NCBI RefSeq assembly: GCF_003043945.1
Contig: NZ_PYXG01000003.1
Location: forward strand, 124,001 to 188,000
Length of the DNA: 64,000 nucleotides
Direction of reading: 5' to 3'
Source of the DNA: Prevotella sp. oral taxon 376
GTDB taxonomy: Bacteria; Bacteroidota; Bacteroidia; Bacteroidales; Bacteroidaceae
The notes under the pieces: generated by a model
What the model was told of the DNA's origin: nothing
What the model saw: only the letters and a program-made list of their open reading frames with translations
Databases searched by the model: none
Shown: one piece after another, positions 17,333 to 25,908 of the stretch
How positions within the stretch are numbered: position 1 is the stretch's first letter
Layout: the number at the start of each line of letters is the position of its first letter
Position numbers and translations under genes: made by a program

Positions 17333-17365
17333 TTTGTTGTTACTGATTAATAGTATGCAAAGATA

Positions 17366-17947
17366 CTAAAAAATCTCCAATCATCGAAACTTTTTAAGGG
17401 ATAAAATGATCGGCCGGCGATTTCGTTTTGTAAGTTTTTCTGTCGTCGCGGCAGGGGCCTCGTTTTTCTTCCGAAATTTAGGAGAATGTTTTTTCGTGAA
17501 AGCGGCGGCAGAAATGAATAATTATGCATGTCGCGTATGAGCCCCTGAAACGGGGCGGGGGTGGAATCGTGCCGTCGTTGCGGGAAAGAGGGCTTGTGGG
17601 GGCGTTTGAAACGATATTTCTGTTTTTATGATAAATAGAAAGGTTGATTTTCCTGTCGTAGACAAATCGTTTTCTGGAAAGAGATGGCCTTTTAGGGGCT
17701 AAAAGACGGCAGAAAGCAGGGTGGGAAGCCGTTAAAAGGGGGACAAAAGGCCGTTGGAAGGAGCGCGGAAGGCCGCTTTCCGCAAATCGGACAGCGATTT
17801 TCCGAATAAATATGCAATAGCAGATGAATATGCGCTCCACAAGGTTGGATTTCGGATTGTTCGTTTTCGGAACAATTTACGGGTGCTTCGTATCCTAAGA
17901 ACAAGGAACCATTCATCTTGGTTTTATAGTCGGTCTGTGCCAATACA
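17366..17947. other. Intergenic region with dispersed repeat elements
   Basis: No gene was found between the gyrB promoter and the rpsT terminator. Positions 17512-17529 (AAATGAATAATTATGCAT) match 2021-2038 with one difference. A small hairpin with CCCC/GGGG arms lies near 17542-17556. From about 17685 to 17785 the words GGCCTTTTAGGGGCTAAAAG, CCGTTAAAAGGG and AAAAGGCCGTTGGAAGG recur in the style of other gaps in this window. Confidence 0.5.
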
Positions 17948-17979
17948 ACTAAAGGCCGCTCCCTTTTTGGGGCGCGACC
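17948..17979 (-). terminator. Terminator of rpsT
   Basis: On the minus strand GGTCGC-g-CCC, a loop of As and GGG-a-GCGGCC form a GC-rich stem followed by TTTAG, 27 bp past the rpsT stop. Confidence 0.7.
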
Positions 17980-18006
17980 TTAGAATGGTTTCTTGCAGAC
18001 AGGAGC

Positions 18007-18261
18007 TTAACCCAGCTTGCTGATATGGAGACACAGACTTGACTTCAAGTTTGCGGCCTTGTTCTTATGGATGATATTTGTCTTTGCGAGCTTATCCAAC
18101 ATCTTCTGAACTGCCGGATACATCTTTACGGCCTCTTCCTTGTTGGTCGTGGCGCGCAGCTTGCGAACGGCATTACGCATGGTCTTTGCATAATATTTGT
18201 TATGCAGGGTTCTTGTCTTTGTCTGACGAATTCTTTTCAGAGTTGATTTGTGATTTGCCAT
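18007..18261 (-). CDS. rpsT: 30S ribosomal protein S20
   Basis: This small basic protein binds 16S rRNA in the 30S subunit. It has 84 residues, the usual length. It begins [18 protein letters not shown] and has the helical basic pattern of S20, ending [13 protein letters not shown]. It lies 30 bp downstream of the tRNA-Glu gene on the same strand, with no clear promoter between, so they may share a transcript. Confidence 0.96.
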   Translation of the reverse strand: MANHKSTLKRIRQTKTRTLHNKYYAKTMRNAVRKLRATTNKEEAVKMYPAVQKMLDKLAKTNIIHKNKAANLKSSLCLHISKLG

Positions 18262-18291
18262 CTTCTAAGTTCTTCTTTTTATTCTGTTTAG

Positions 18292-18363
18292 TAGTCCCTA
18301 GCAGAGTCGAACTGCTCTTTAGAGAATGAAAATCTCTCGTCCTAACCGATAGACGAAGGGACC
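18292..18363 (-). tRNA. tRNA-Glu (anticodon UUC)
   Basis: On the minus strand the acceptor arm GGTCCCT pairs with AGGGACT with a G-U at the end. The D arm contains TCGGTTAGGA, the anticodon loop reads TTTTCAT, giving UUC, and the T loop contains TTCGACT. The 3' CCA is not encoded. The cloverleaf is complete at 72 bases. Confidence 0.95.
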
Positions 18364-18383
18364 ATAGTCTAGTTTTGCGGGTG

Positions 18384-18415
18384 CAAAGTTAGATATTTTT
18401 ATTCGATTGGCCAAA
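18384..18415 (-). promoter_or_regulatory. Predicted promoter of tRNA-Glu and perhaps rpsT
   Basis: On the minus strand TTTG at 18415-18412, a 20-bp spacer and TAACTTTG at 18391-18384 match the Bacteroidota promoter form. The tRNA begins 20 bp downstream. Confidence 0.6.
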
Positions 18416-18467
18416 TTTTATAGAGAATATTTTCCGTTAATGGCTGTTTTTTAGTATTTTTGCAAGG

Positions 18468-19193
18468 ATGCTGATAAAGTCGAGGGCCATAGTGCTGCAT
18501 AGTTTGAAGTTCGGTGATTCTCAGCTGATAGTCGACCTTCTGACGGCCCAGGTGGGCCGCGTCTCTTTCATTTGCAGACTTCCCTCAAGTAGGAAATCAA
18601 GGATAAAGAAGCCGTTTTTTCAGCCGTTGAGTATTCTGAATATCGAGTTCGACCATCGGCAGAACCTTAAACTGCAGAAATTCAAGAATGTCGCGGTTGC
18701 TGAGCCGTTCGCCTCGATTCCCTTCGACTCCTACAAGCTGTCGATTTCGCTCTTTCTTGCGGAGTTTCTCGCTTATGCCACCCGCGGCGAGCAGCAGGAC
18801 ATCTTGTTATATAATTACATAGAGAACAGCATGCTCTGGCTGGACGGCACGCGGCGGTCGTTCAGCAATTTCCATCTTGTCTTCACGATGAGGCTCAGCA
18901 GGTTTATCGGTTTTTATCCGAATCTGGAAGACTATGAGGAGGGAGATTTCTTTGATCTGAGAAGCGGCATATTCTGCAAGATGCCCCCTCTTCATCCTGA
19001 TTTTATTCCTCCTGCCGAGGCTTCCAGAATAGTTCTTCTCATGCGGATGAACTATGAGTCGATGCACCTCTTCAGGATGAGCCGGGAGGAGCGCAACCGC
19101 TGTGTGGAATGGATACTTACCTATTATAGGCTCCATATCCCTAATTTCCCGGTACTCAAGTCGGTTGCGGTGCTCCGGGAGCTCTTCTCGTAG
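18468..19193 (+). CDS. recO: DNA repair protein RecO
   Basis: RecO helps load RecA on SSB-coated single-stranded DNA in the RecFOR pathway. The protein has 241 residues, normal for Bacteroidota. The N-terminal OB fold begins MLIKSRAIVLHSLKFGDSQL and continues VDLLTAQVGRVSF. The zinc cysteines of some RecO proteins are not present as a cluster. A -7 box TATTTTTG lies only 7 bp before the ATG, so the leader would be very short. It stands alone between convergent and divergent neighbours. Confidence 0.93.
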   Translation: MLIKSRAIVLHSLKFGDSQLIVDLLTAQVGRVSFICRLPSSRKSRIKKPFFQPLSILNIEFDHRQNLKLQKFKNVAVAEPFASIPFDSYKLSISLFLAEFLAYATRGEQQDILLYNYIENSMLWLDGTRRSFSNFHLVFTMRLSRFIGFYPNLEDYEEGDFFDLRSGIFCKMPPLHPDFIPPAEASRIVLLMRMNYESMHLFRMSREERNRCVEWILTYYRLHIPNFPVLKSVAVLRELFS

Positions 19194-19219
19194 CCTCGTG
19201 GCTGTGTCATGGCATGAGA

Positions 19220-19245
19220 GAGGGGCGGCCGCAAGACCGCCCCTC
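19220..19245. terminator. Hairpin between convergent recO and yqeY
   Basis: GAGGGGCGG at 19220-19228 and CCGCCCCTC at 19237-19245 form a perfect 9-bp GC-rich stem with an 8-nt loop. It lies between convergent genes and could serve both, though no long T run follows on either side. Confidence 0.55.
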
Positions 19246-19267
19246 CGGGTATGATTGTCGTTTTGAA

Positions 19268-19717
19268 CTACGCTAACAGCTTCTTCACGATTCTGGAAAT
19301 GGTGCCGCCGTCGGCCTTGCCGGCCATTTGTCTGGAGGCCGCTCCCATGACTTTACCCATCTCTTTCATGCTCGTGGCACCGGTCTGGGCGATGATGTCC
19401 TTCACTGCCTTCTCTATTTCCTCTTCTGAAAGTGGCCGTGGGAGATAGTCCTCGATGACTTTCACCTGGGCCGACTCTTCGTCTGCAAGATCCTGCCGCC
19501 CGGCCTGGATGTAGGTGGAGGCGGTCTCTTTGCCTTGCTTGGCCAGCTTCTGGAGTATCTTCATGGCCGCCGCGTCCTCCAGCGTGTCGTTAGCTCCCGG
19601 TGCCGTCTTGGCTTCCAGAAAAACCTTCTTGATGTTGCGGAGGGTCATCAGGCGCACCTTGTCGCGTGCCTTCATGGCCTCCTTGATGTCTTCGCTGATT
19701 TTCTCGTATAAGTCCAT
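19268..19717 (-). CDS. yqeY: GatB/YqeY domain protein
   Basis: The protein has 149 residues and matches the YqeY family, which resembles the tRNA-binding tail domain of the GatB amidotransferase subunit. It starts MDLYEKISEDIKEAMKARDK and contains VRLMTLRNIKKVFLEAK, with the end MGKVMGAASRQMAGKADGG typical of the family. Its role is not established. The frame is open further upstream, but the ATG at 19717 follows the ftsZ stop by 13 bp and gives the family's usual N terminus. It is the last gene of the dcw operon. Confidence 0.9.
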   Translation of the reverse strand: MDLYEKISEDIKEAMKARDKVRLMTLRNIKKVFLEAKTAPGANDTLEDAAAMKILQKLAKQGKETASTYIQAGRQDLADEESAQVKVIEDYLPRPLSEEEIEKAVKDIIAQTGATSMKEMGKVMGAASRQMAGKADGGTISRIVKKLLA

Positions 19718-19730
19718 TTTTGTCCTTTTT

Positions 19731-21056
19731 TTATCCTTCGGAGAAGTTGATGATGCCCTGCACAGGGTCTTTCTTTTCCTCTTCCGGATTGTGTGTGGTA
19801 TTTCCCGCTGCCTGTTCGCGGATGTTTTCGAGCATTTGGCGCGTACGCTTGTAGGTTGGGGTGTTCTCAACGGCAAGGATTACATCCTCATTGTCGAGGT
19901 CTTCAGAGCGGAACAGGAAGATGTGCGGGCGGCGCTTGTATTGCTTGTTGTCGGAGTCTTTGCCATAATAGCGGTTGCGGCGGTCCTGCCGCTCGGCGGC
20001 TTTTTCCTCTTCCTGGGCAATGCGGTCAGCCTCTTCCTGCGTGCGCTTGTTGGTAAGGTGGGAGTTCATGCCGTCCACATCCTCAATGCCGAATCCGGTG
20101 GCAAGAATGGTAACCTTGACCTGTTTGCCAAGTTCGGGATCGATGGCAAGCCCCCATTTGATCTCAAAGTCGCTGCCAAACTTGGCCATGAAGTCGTTTA
20201 CATCGTTCATCTCCTCCATCATCAGTCCGTTGTTGTCGCCCTTCTCGTTGCAGAAGTTGATGCTTAGCAGGATTTTCTTAGAGTTGAAGATGTCGTTGTC
20301 GTTGAGCAAGGGAGAGTTGAGCGCGTCGTCGATAGCTTTCTTGACACGGCCTTCCCCTTCTCCATACCCCGTACTCATAATGGCCACTCCACCGTCCTTC
20401 AACACCGTCTTGACATCGTTGAAGTCGAGGTTGATGAGGCCATGGTTGGTGATGATCTCGGCTATGCTCTTGGCTGCTACGCTCAAGGTGTCGTCCGCTT
20501 TGCCGAAGGCGTCGAGTACGGTAAGTTCCGGGTAGATTTCGCGAAGCCGCTCGTTGTTGATAACGAGCAAAGCGTCTACATGTTTGGACATTTCCTCGAC
20601 GCCGTCAAGGGCCTGGTCAATCTTCTTTTCGCCCTCGAAGCGGAAGGGAATCGTAACGATGCCTACGGTGAGGATACCCATTTCCTTGCTTACTTTTGCA
20701 ATGACGGGAGCTGCCCCCGTGCCGGTTCCCCCTCCCATGCCTGCCGTGATGAATGCCATCTTGGTGCCGTCGCTGAGCATGTTTTTGATGTCTTCGATGG
20801 TCTCCTCGGCAGCCTGACGGGCTTTGGCCGGCTTGTTTCCCGCGCCGAGGCCTTCCTTCCCTAACTGGAGGTGGACCGGTACGGGAGAATCGTTGAGTGC
20901 CTGGGCATCTGTATTGCAAAGTACGAAACTCACATCATGGATGCCTTCCTTGTACATGTGGTTGACTGCGTTGCCACCGCCACCACCAACACCGATGACC
21001 TTAATATAAGTGCTTTCCTGTTCGGGTTCGCCGAAATCTAATATCTGAGGTTTCAT
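19731..21056 (-). CDS. ftsZ: Cell division protein FtsZ
   Basis: FtsZ is the tubulin-like GTPase that forms the division ring. It has 441 residues. The GTP-binding loop GGGTGTG is at 108-114, and the N-terminal motif VIGVGGGGGNAVNHM is complete. The T7 loop NLDFNDVKTVLKDGG is present. After about residue 320 a charged linker leads to TPTYKRTRQ, which resembles the C-terminal peptide that binds FtsA, but about 35 further residues follow it. It lies 39 bp after ftsA and 13 bp before yqeY. Confidence 0.97.
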   Translation of the reverse strand: MKPQILDFGEPEQESTYIKVIGVGGGGGNAVNHMYKEGIHDVSFVLCNTDAQALNDSPVPVHLQLGKEGLGAGNKPAKARQAAEETIEDIKNMLSDGTKMAFITAGMGGGTGTGAAPVIAKVSKEMGILTVGIVTIPFRFEGEKKIDQALDGVEEMSKHVDALLVINNERLREIYPELTVLDAFGKADDTLSVAAKSIAEIITNHGLINLDFNDVKTVLKDGGVAIMSTGYGEGEGRVKKAIDDALNSPLLNDNDIFNSKKILLSINFCNEKGDNNGLMMEEMNDVNDFMAKFGSDFEIKWGLAIDPELGKQVKVTILATGFGIEDVDGMNSHLTNKRTQEEADRIAQEEEKAAERQDRRNRYYGKDSDNKQYKRRPHIFLFRSEDLDNEDVILAVENTPTYKRTRQMLENIREQAAGNTTHNPEEEKKDPVQGIINFSEG

Positions 21057-21095
21057 GTTTTCTGAATTTTAATGGGATTATTGTTGGGCTTTGCG

Positions 21096-22547
21096 CTACT
21101 CTTCACCGGAGATGATGGAAGAACCGAACTTCTTTAGGAACCTCAGGGTCTTGTTCAATACGCTGTTTTCCTTTTTTTCTATAGCGATTCTCTCTTCTTC
21201 GGCTTCGGTCTTCTTGCGGGCTTCCTCCTCTTCCTCTTCTCTTTTCCTGCGAGTTTCCTCTTCCGCCTTCAACTTCTCTGCTTCGGTTTGTACGATGCCC
21301 CGGCCGGTAGTCTCACTGATAGGCCGCGGATCGCGATGCAGCTCTTCGGTAGTAGGTCCCTGCTTGGTTTCGGGGTTGAGGAACAAGTCGTTGCTGATTT
21401 CATCGCCCGCACAGTTCATATCACCCTTCTCGAGTAAACCGAGAACGGTATTCATCTTCCCGTCGTGAGCCATGATCTCCGGGATGTTGGAGTTGATGGT
21501 CTGGGTAACGAACTTTGCAATCCTAATCTTTCCCATATGGGTATGGTTGCGGAATGCGTGCTCTATCTCAGGCATGTTAGAGCCGCCGCCCGTCAGGACA
21601 ATACCTCCGATCAACTTGTCCACATACTCATTGGGTACTTGGAACCATGCATTCTCTATGATTTCCTCGAGTCTGCCTTCGATGATTTCAATGAATCTGC
21701 GGCTTTCAATCTGGCGATCCTGGTCGATTGAGAGCATGAGCGTATTGTCTATGTCGCTATTGTCGGTAAATGCCCTGGCATGTTTGAGTTTAAGAATTTC
21801 TGCATCCTTTTCTTCCATCTGTAGCGAGGCGATGTCTTTCGTGAGGTTGTCGCCTCCGATTGGGATGACGGCTAAATGGCGGAGGATATTCTTGTAGTAG
21901 ACGGATACGGTCGTGGTGTCGGCTCCGAGGTCTACCAGCACGCATCCGGCACGCTTCTCATTTTCAGTAAGCACACTGTCGGCTAATGCCAAGGGAGCCA
22001 GATACATTTCGGCAATGGCTATTCCTGCCTCGTCGAAACACTTGTTCAGGTTCTTATAGAAAGCCTTACGCCATAAGATATTTAGGAAATTCCCTTCCAA
22101 GCGGTGGCACGGAATGCCCACCGGATCGAGCTGATACTGGTTGTCCACTTTATATTCCTGTGTTGCGGCATCTAGTATCTCCTGCTCCGGGTAGCTCATG
22201 TTGCGGTTGGCATCCATGAGCTCGTTTACCATCTCCTGGGTAACGGTAGTCTCGACGGGAAGCTCCTTTACAATTACATTCTTGATGCTGCGGATGGATC
22301 TTCCTCCGACTCCTACATAGACATGGGCTACCTTGGTCTTCAGCGTTGTCTCAAGTTTCTTGACGATGTTCGTGATGCACAGCACTGTCTTGTCAATGTT
22401 GTAGACTACGCCTTTGCGTATGCAAGAGGTCGAATCTTCTTGCGCAATAGCAAGAATACTCGTACTACCATCCAGGTTCTTCCTGCCTGCGACACCAGTA
22501 ATCTTTGACGATCCCAGTTCAATAGCTACAATAAATTCTTTTGCCAT
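21096..22547 (-). CDS. ftsA: Cell division protein FtsA
   Basis: FtsA is an actin-like ATPase that anchors FtsZ to the membrane. It has 483 residues. The N-terminal phosphate motif reads IVAIELGSSKITGVAG, and the second phosphate motif GCVLVDLGADTTTVSVY is intact, as is GIVLTGGGSNMPEIE. The last 100 residues are an unusually acidic and basic stretch (runs of Glu and Lys) that ends in an amphipathic helix, LNKTLRFLKKFGSSIISG, the expected membrane anchor. The gene starts 9 bp after ftsQ. Confidence 0.96.
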   Translation of the reverse strand: MAKEFIVAIELGSSKITGVAGRKNLDGSTSILAIAQEDSTSCIRKGVVYNIDKTVLCITNIVKKLETTLKTKVAHVYVGVGGRSIRSIKNVIVKELPVETTVTQEMVNELMDANRNMSYPEQEILDAATQEYKVDNQYQLDPVGIPCHRLEGNFLNILWRKAFYKNLNKCFDEAGIAIAEMYLAPLALADSVLTENEKRAGCVLVDLGADTTTVSVYYKNILRHLAVIPIGGDNLTKDIASLQMEEKDAEILKLKHARAFTDNSDIDNTLMLSIDQDRQIESRRFIEIIEGRLEEIIENAWFQVPNEYVDKLIGGIVLTGGGSNMPEIEHAFRNHTHMGKIRIAKFVTQTINSNIPEIMAHDGKMNTVLGLLEKGDMNCAGDEISNDLFLNPETKQGPTTEELHRDPRPISETTGRGIVQTEAEKLKAEEETRRKREEEEEEARKKTEAEEERIAIEKKENSVLNKTLRFLKKFGSSIISGEE

Positions 22548-22556
22548 ACAGTTATA

Positions 22557-23354
22557 TCAATTATGGGATTTATTTTTCTTACAGATGATTTGATTGTCGA
22601 ATTCCAAGTTTATATAGTTATACTTGTTCCATCCTGCCTGTGAAAGACCATATTTATAGAAAGTCAACAGGCGTTCCATCTTTTTCTTTACGAAGTCTTC
22701 GATGAGCTTCTTGCGCCCACTCTTATAATTGCTTTCCGGCAATGGTCCAATATAGATGACATGGTTGCCGACTCTCGGTACGAGCTCAACTCCCTTATCG
22801 GGGAGGACATGAATCTGTACAATCTGGTTTCTCCATAGGTCGTTGGCGCAGAGGGCGGCATTCAGGTGGGAAATGTAATTTTGTGCATACCACCGACTGA
22901 TGTTACCCGTAGCGATAATGAGGTCGCTGGTATAGTGAGAATTCGGCATGATGCTGTTCTTGTCGTCAATATAATAGTCATCGCCGTTGGCTGCTTTGAT
23001 TCTCACGGTCGGCATTCTCTGCGTGAGCGTGATGCATACATGCCCGTCCTGGGTCTTGTAACACTCTGCGGCTTTGACGAAAGGCGTCGCTTTGAGAGCA
23101 TCTTCTATATTACGGGCACTGATCTCCTTCATTGGCTTCTCTAAAGGATAGAGCTTGTTCTGTTCCAGTCGCCTTTTGATTTCCTTTGTGTTGATGAAGC
23201 CGTTTGTTGTTTCATCCTGAATGTTGATACTGACTTTATTGCACTTGGAAACCGTTTCATCGGGTTTGTTAAACGCGGTGAATGCCAGTATGAGATAGCC
23301 TCCGATGACCACATCCAGTGCAATAGTGAAAGTTTTTCGCCAGTTAATCTTCAT
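22557..23354 (-). CDS. ftsQ: Cell division protein FtsQ
   Basis: The protein has 265 residues with one membrane helix near the N terminus (about 9-27) and a periplasmic part. It is a divergent FtsQ-type division protein, expected to link the early and late divisome. A POTRA-like region covers roughly 40-110 (GFINTKEIKRRLEQNKLYPL), followed by FtsQ-like segments with PTVRIKAANGDDYYID. Sequence identity to FtsQ of other phyla is low, so the call rests on topology and on its place between murC and ftsA. It overlaps murC by 4 bases. Confidence 0.85.
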   Translation of the reverse strand: MKINWRKTFTIALDVVIGGYLILAFTAFNKPDETVSKCNKVSINIQDETTNGFINTKEIKRRLEQNKLYPLEKPMKEISARNIEDALKATPFVKAAECYKTQDGHVCITLTQRMPTVRIKAANGDDYYIDDKNSIMPNSHYTSDLIIATGNISRWYAQNYISHLNAALCANDLWRNQIVQIHVLPDKGVELVPRVGNHVIYIGPLPESNYKSGRKKLIEDFVKKKMERLLTFYKYGLSQAGWNKYNYINLEFDNQIICKKNKSHN

Positions 23355-24727
23355 TTGTCCTCAATAATCTTTGTGATTTGGGGAACATAGTTGTCCAGGT
23401 CGCCAGCGCCCAATACCATGAGCACATCGAAGTCCCGATTCTTTACAAGGTCTAATATGTCATCTTTCTTGACCATGCTCTTCTCTACACCGGCCTTCAG
23501 GTTGTCATAAATGAGCTTGCTGGTAACGCCGGGAATGGGCTTTTCACGAGCAGGATAGATATCGCAGAGGATGACCTCGTCCAGTTGGCTCAGTGCATCG
23601 GCAAACTCTTTGTAGAAGTCGCGAGTGCGTGTGTAGAGGTGTGGCTGGAATATAGCGGTTATCTTGCGGTCCTCATAGAGTTCGCGGATGCTTTTTGCGC
23701 TCTGATAGATTTCTTTTGGATGATGAGCGTAATCAGAGAGAAACACATGCTTGTTATTCTTGATTTTGAAATCGAAACGACGGTCAACGCCTTCATAGGT
23801 GCGCATTCCGTATCTGAGTTCCTCTGCGTTGCATCCGTTAAGCTGCGCCATAGCCATGGCCGCAACTCCATTCTCGATGTTGATAGGCACCGGTTGACCA
23901 AGCATGATGTTCGGTACATTCTCGATAGGGGAGATGAAGTCGAAGGTGATTTCTCCATTCTCAATCTTGATGTTTTCTGCGTGAAAGTCGCCCTCGTTGA
24001 GGCTATACTCGTAAATCTTCACGCTTTCCTGAACATGGGCTCGCATTTCAAGGTTCTTATGGAGGATGAGAGAGCCGCCAGGCTGAATCAGTTCCGTGTA
24101 GTGGCGGAAGCTTTCCAGATATGCTTCCTTGGTTCCATAAATGTCCAGATGGTCTGGGTCTGTGGATGTGATGATACTCATCCAGGGACGCAGCCAATGA
24201 AAACTTCGGTCGAATTCGTCAGCTTCGATGACGACATAGTCGCTCTTGTCGCTGAGGATATAGTTCGTTCCATAGTTTTTGGAGATGCCTCCCAGGAAGG
24301 CGTTACAGTCCACATGACTTTGGTGCATGATGTGTGCACACATCGTGGAGGTCGTTGTCTTGCCATGGGTTCCCGCTACGCAGAGTCCTTTATGGGTGCG
24401 GGTAAGGGTTCCTAATACCTGTGCGCGCTTCTCAATCTCAAAGCCGTTTTCGCGGAAATAAACCAGTTCCTTGTGCTCTGCGGGTATTGCCGGCGTGTAG
24501 ATAATCAAGCAGGATTTTGGGTCTCTGCATGCGTGGGGAATCTCGTTAATGTTTTCCTCATAATGGATGAGCATTCCCTCTTTCTCCAAATGACGAGTCA
24601 AATCGGAAGGGGTCTTGTCATATCCGGCTACTACAAGACCTCTGTGCATGAAATATCGTGCGATGGCGCTCATCCCAATGCCGCCGGCGCCTACGAAATA
24701 TACAGCTTTAATATCTTTAGGTTCCAT
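23351..24727 (-). CDS. murC: UDP-N-acetylmuramate--L-alanine ligase
   Basis: MurC adds the first amino acid, L-alanine, to UDP-N-acetylmuramic acid with ATP. It has 458 residues. The N-terminal Rossmann motif is VYFVGAGGIGMSAIARYFMH, the ATP loop is GTHGKTTTSTM and a mid-domain motif is EADEFDRSFHWLRP. The C-terminal domain contains FLSDYAHHPKEI. It overlaps murG by one base and ftsQ by four, consistent with a tight operon. Confidence 0.97.
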   Translation of the reverse strand: MEPKDIKAVYFVGAGGIGMSAIARYFMHRGLVVAGYDKTPSDLTRHLEKEGMLIHYEENINEIPHACRDPKSCLIIYTPAIPAEHKELVYFRENGFEIEKRAQVLGTLTRTHKGLCVAGTHGKTTTSTMCAHIMHQSHVDCNAFLGGISKNYGTNYILSDKSDYVVIEADEFDRSFHWLRPWMSIITSTDPDHLDIYGTKEAYLESFRHYTELIQPGGSLILHKNLEMRAHVQESVKIYEYSLNEGDFHAENIKIENGEITFDFISPIENVPNIMLGQPVPINIENGVAAMAMAQLNGCNAEELRYGMRTYEGVDRRFDFKIKNNKHVFLSDYAHHPKEIYQSAKSIRELYEDRKITAIFQPHLYTRTRDFYKEFADALSQLDEVILCDIYPAREKPIPGVTSKLIYDNLKAGVEKSMVKKDDILDLVKNRDFDVLMVLGAGDLDNYVPQITKIIEDK

Positions 24728-25845
24728 TATTTATTGGCTAATTTAATCACTTCGTCAGCGATGATATCTGCCGAGTCCTTGAGACCGAGTTTGAGGATGT
24801 TCTTGCTCAGGGATGCCAGTTTCTCATCATTCTGTACGACTTCAATGGCTTGTTTGAGCAATACTTGTGGCGCATCGGCATCTTTTACATAGATGGCGGC
24901 ATCCTTATTGACCAATGCCATGGCGTTTTTGGTCTGGTGGTCTTCTGCAACATTGGGACTTGGCACTAAGATGACAGGCTTGCCAATCAGGCAGAGCTCG
25001 CTGATGGAACTTGCTCCGGCACGGGAAATTACCAAGTCGGCAGCCTTGTAGGCGGCACCCATATCACCGATGAAATCGGTTGTCTTGAGCATTTGTAGTC
25101 CCTCTTGGTCTTTCAGTTGTTCGCTGATAGCTGCATGGTAGTATTTGCCGGTCTGCCAGATAAACTGCACGCTTGATCTTTTTACGAGGTCAAGATGCTG
25201 AAGAATGCTCTCATTGATGGTTTTTGCACCCAGGCTTCCTCCTACGAGAAGGATGGTCTTTCTGTCGGGTTCGAGGCCAAACTGCTTGCGGGCCTCTTCT
25301 TTTGTCAGTGTGGTTTCCAGCACATTTTGTCGGACGGGATTACCCGTCATGATAATCCTGTCGGCAGGGAAGAACCGTTCCATGCCCTCATAGGCCACAC
25401 AGATTTTATCGGCTTTCTTGCCAAGGAGCCTGTTGGTTACTCCAGCATATGAGTTTTGTTCCTGGATCAGACAGGGGATACTCTTGTTTGCACATACATT
25501 CAGTGTGGGGCCGCTGGCATATCCGCCGACACCGACGGCAACCATTGGCTTGAAGTCGTTGATGATTTTTCTTGCCATGCGTTGGCTTTTCCATATCTTG
25601 AAGAGGACGGAAATGTTTTTCAGCAGATGCTTTCGATCGAATCCGCATATCGGGAGCCCCTTGATTTCATATCCGGCAGCGGGCACTTTCTGCATTTCCA
25701 TTCTTCCAAGAGCACCCACGAAAAGAATCTTGGCGTCAGGTCTTTTCGACTTGATGGCGTTTGCGATAGAGATGGCAGGAAAGATGTGTCCTCCAGTCCC
25801 ACCGCCACTGATGATGATTCTTAGTCCTTCGTCCATTTTGTCCAT
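24727..25845 (-). CDS. murG: UDP-N-acetylglucosamine--undecaprenyl-PP-MurNAc-pentapeptide transferase
   Basis: MurG adds GlcNAc to lipid I to make lipid II on the cytoplasmic face. It has 372 residues. The N-terminal glycine-rich motif is IISGGGTGGHIFPA, the second is VGGSLGAKTINE, and the UDP-GlcNAc binding region reads ISRAGASSISELCLIGKPVI. ATG codons occur at 25845 and 25836; the second would also leave the motif intact. A weak -7 box (TACTTTTG, minus strand 25868-25861) lies in the 63-bp gap after ftsW, so a minor internal promoter is possible. Confidence 0.97.
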   Translation of the reverse strand: MDKMDEGLRIIISGGGTGGHIFPAISIANAIKSKRPDAKILFVGALGRMEMQKVPAAGYEIKGLPICGFDRKHLLKNISVLFKIWKSQRMARKIINDFKPMVAVGVGGYASGPTLNVCANKSIPCLIQEQNSYAGVTNRLLGKKADKICVAYEGMERFFPADRIIMTGNPVRQNVLETTLTKEEARKQFGLEPDRKTILLVGGSLGAKTINESILQHLDLVKRSSVQFIWQTGKYYHAAISEQLKDQEGLQMLKTTDFIGDMGAAYKAADLVISRAGASSISELCLIGKPVILVPSPNVAEDHQTKNAMALVNKDAAIYVKDADAPQVLLKQAIEVVQNDEKLASLSKNILKLGLKDSADIIADEVIKLANK

Positions 25846-25908
25846 TCTTTGTTATCTATGCAAAAGTAATCAAAAATTTTCTTATTTGATCATATTTTGT
25901 ATATTAAT

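Noticed and set aside
17478..17840. Minus-strand open frame of 120 codons in the gyrB-rpsT gap
   Set aside because: It runs through the dispersed repeat, is very rich in Arg, Pro and Ser, and shows no start signal or domain.
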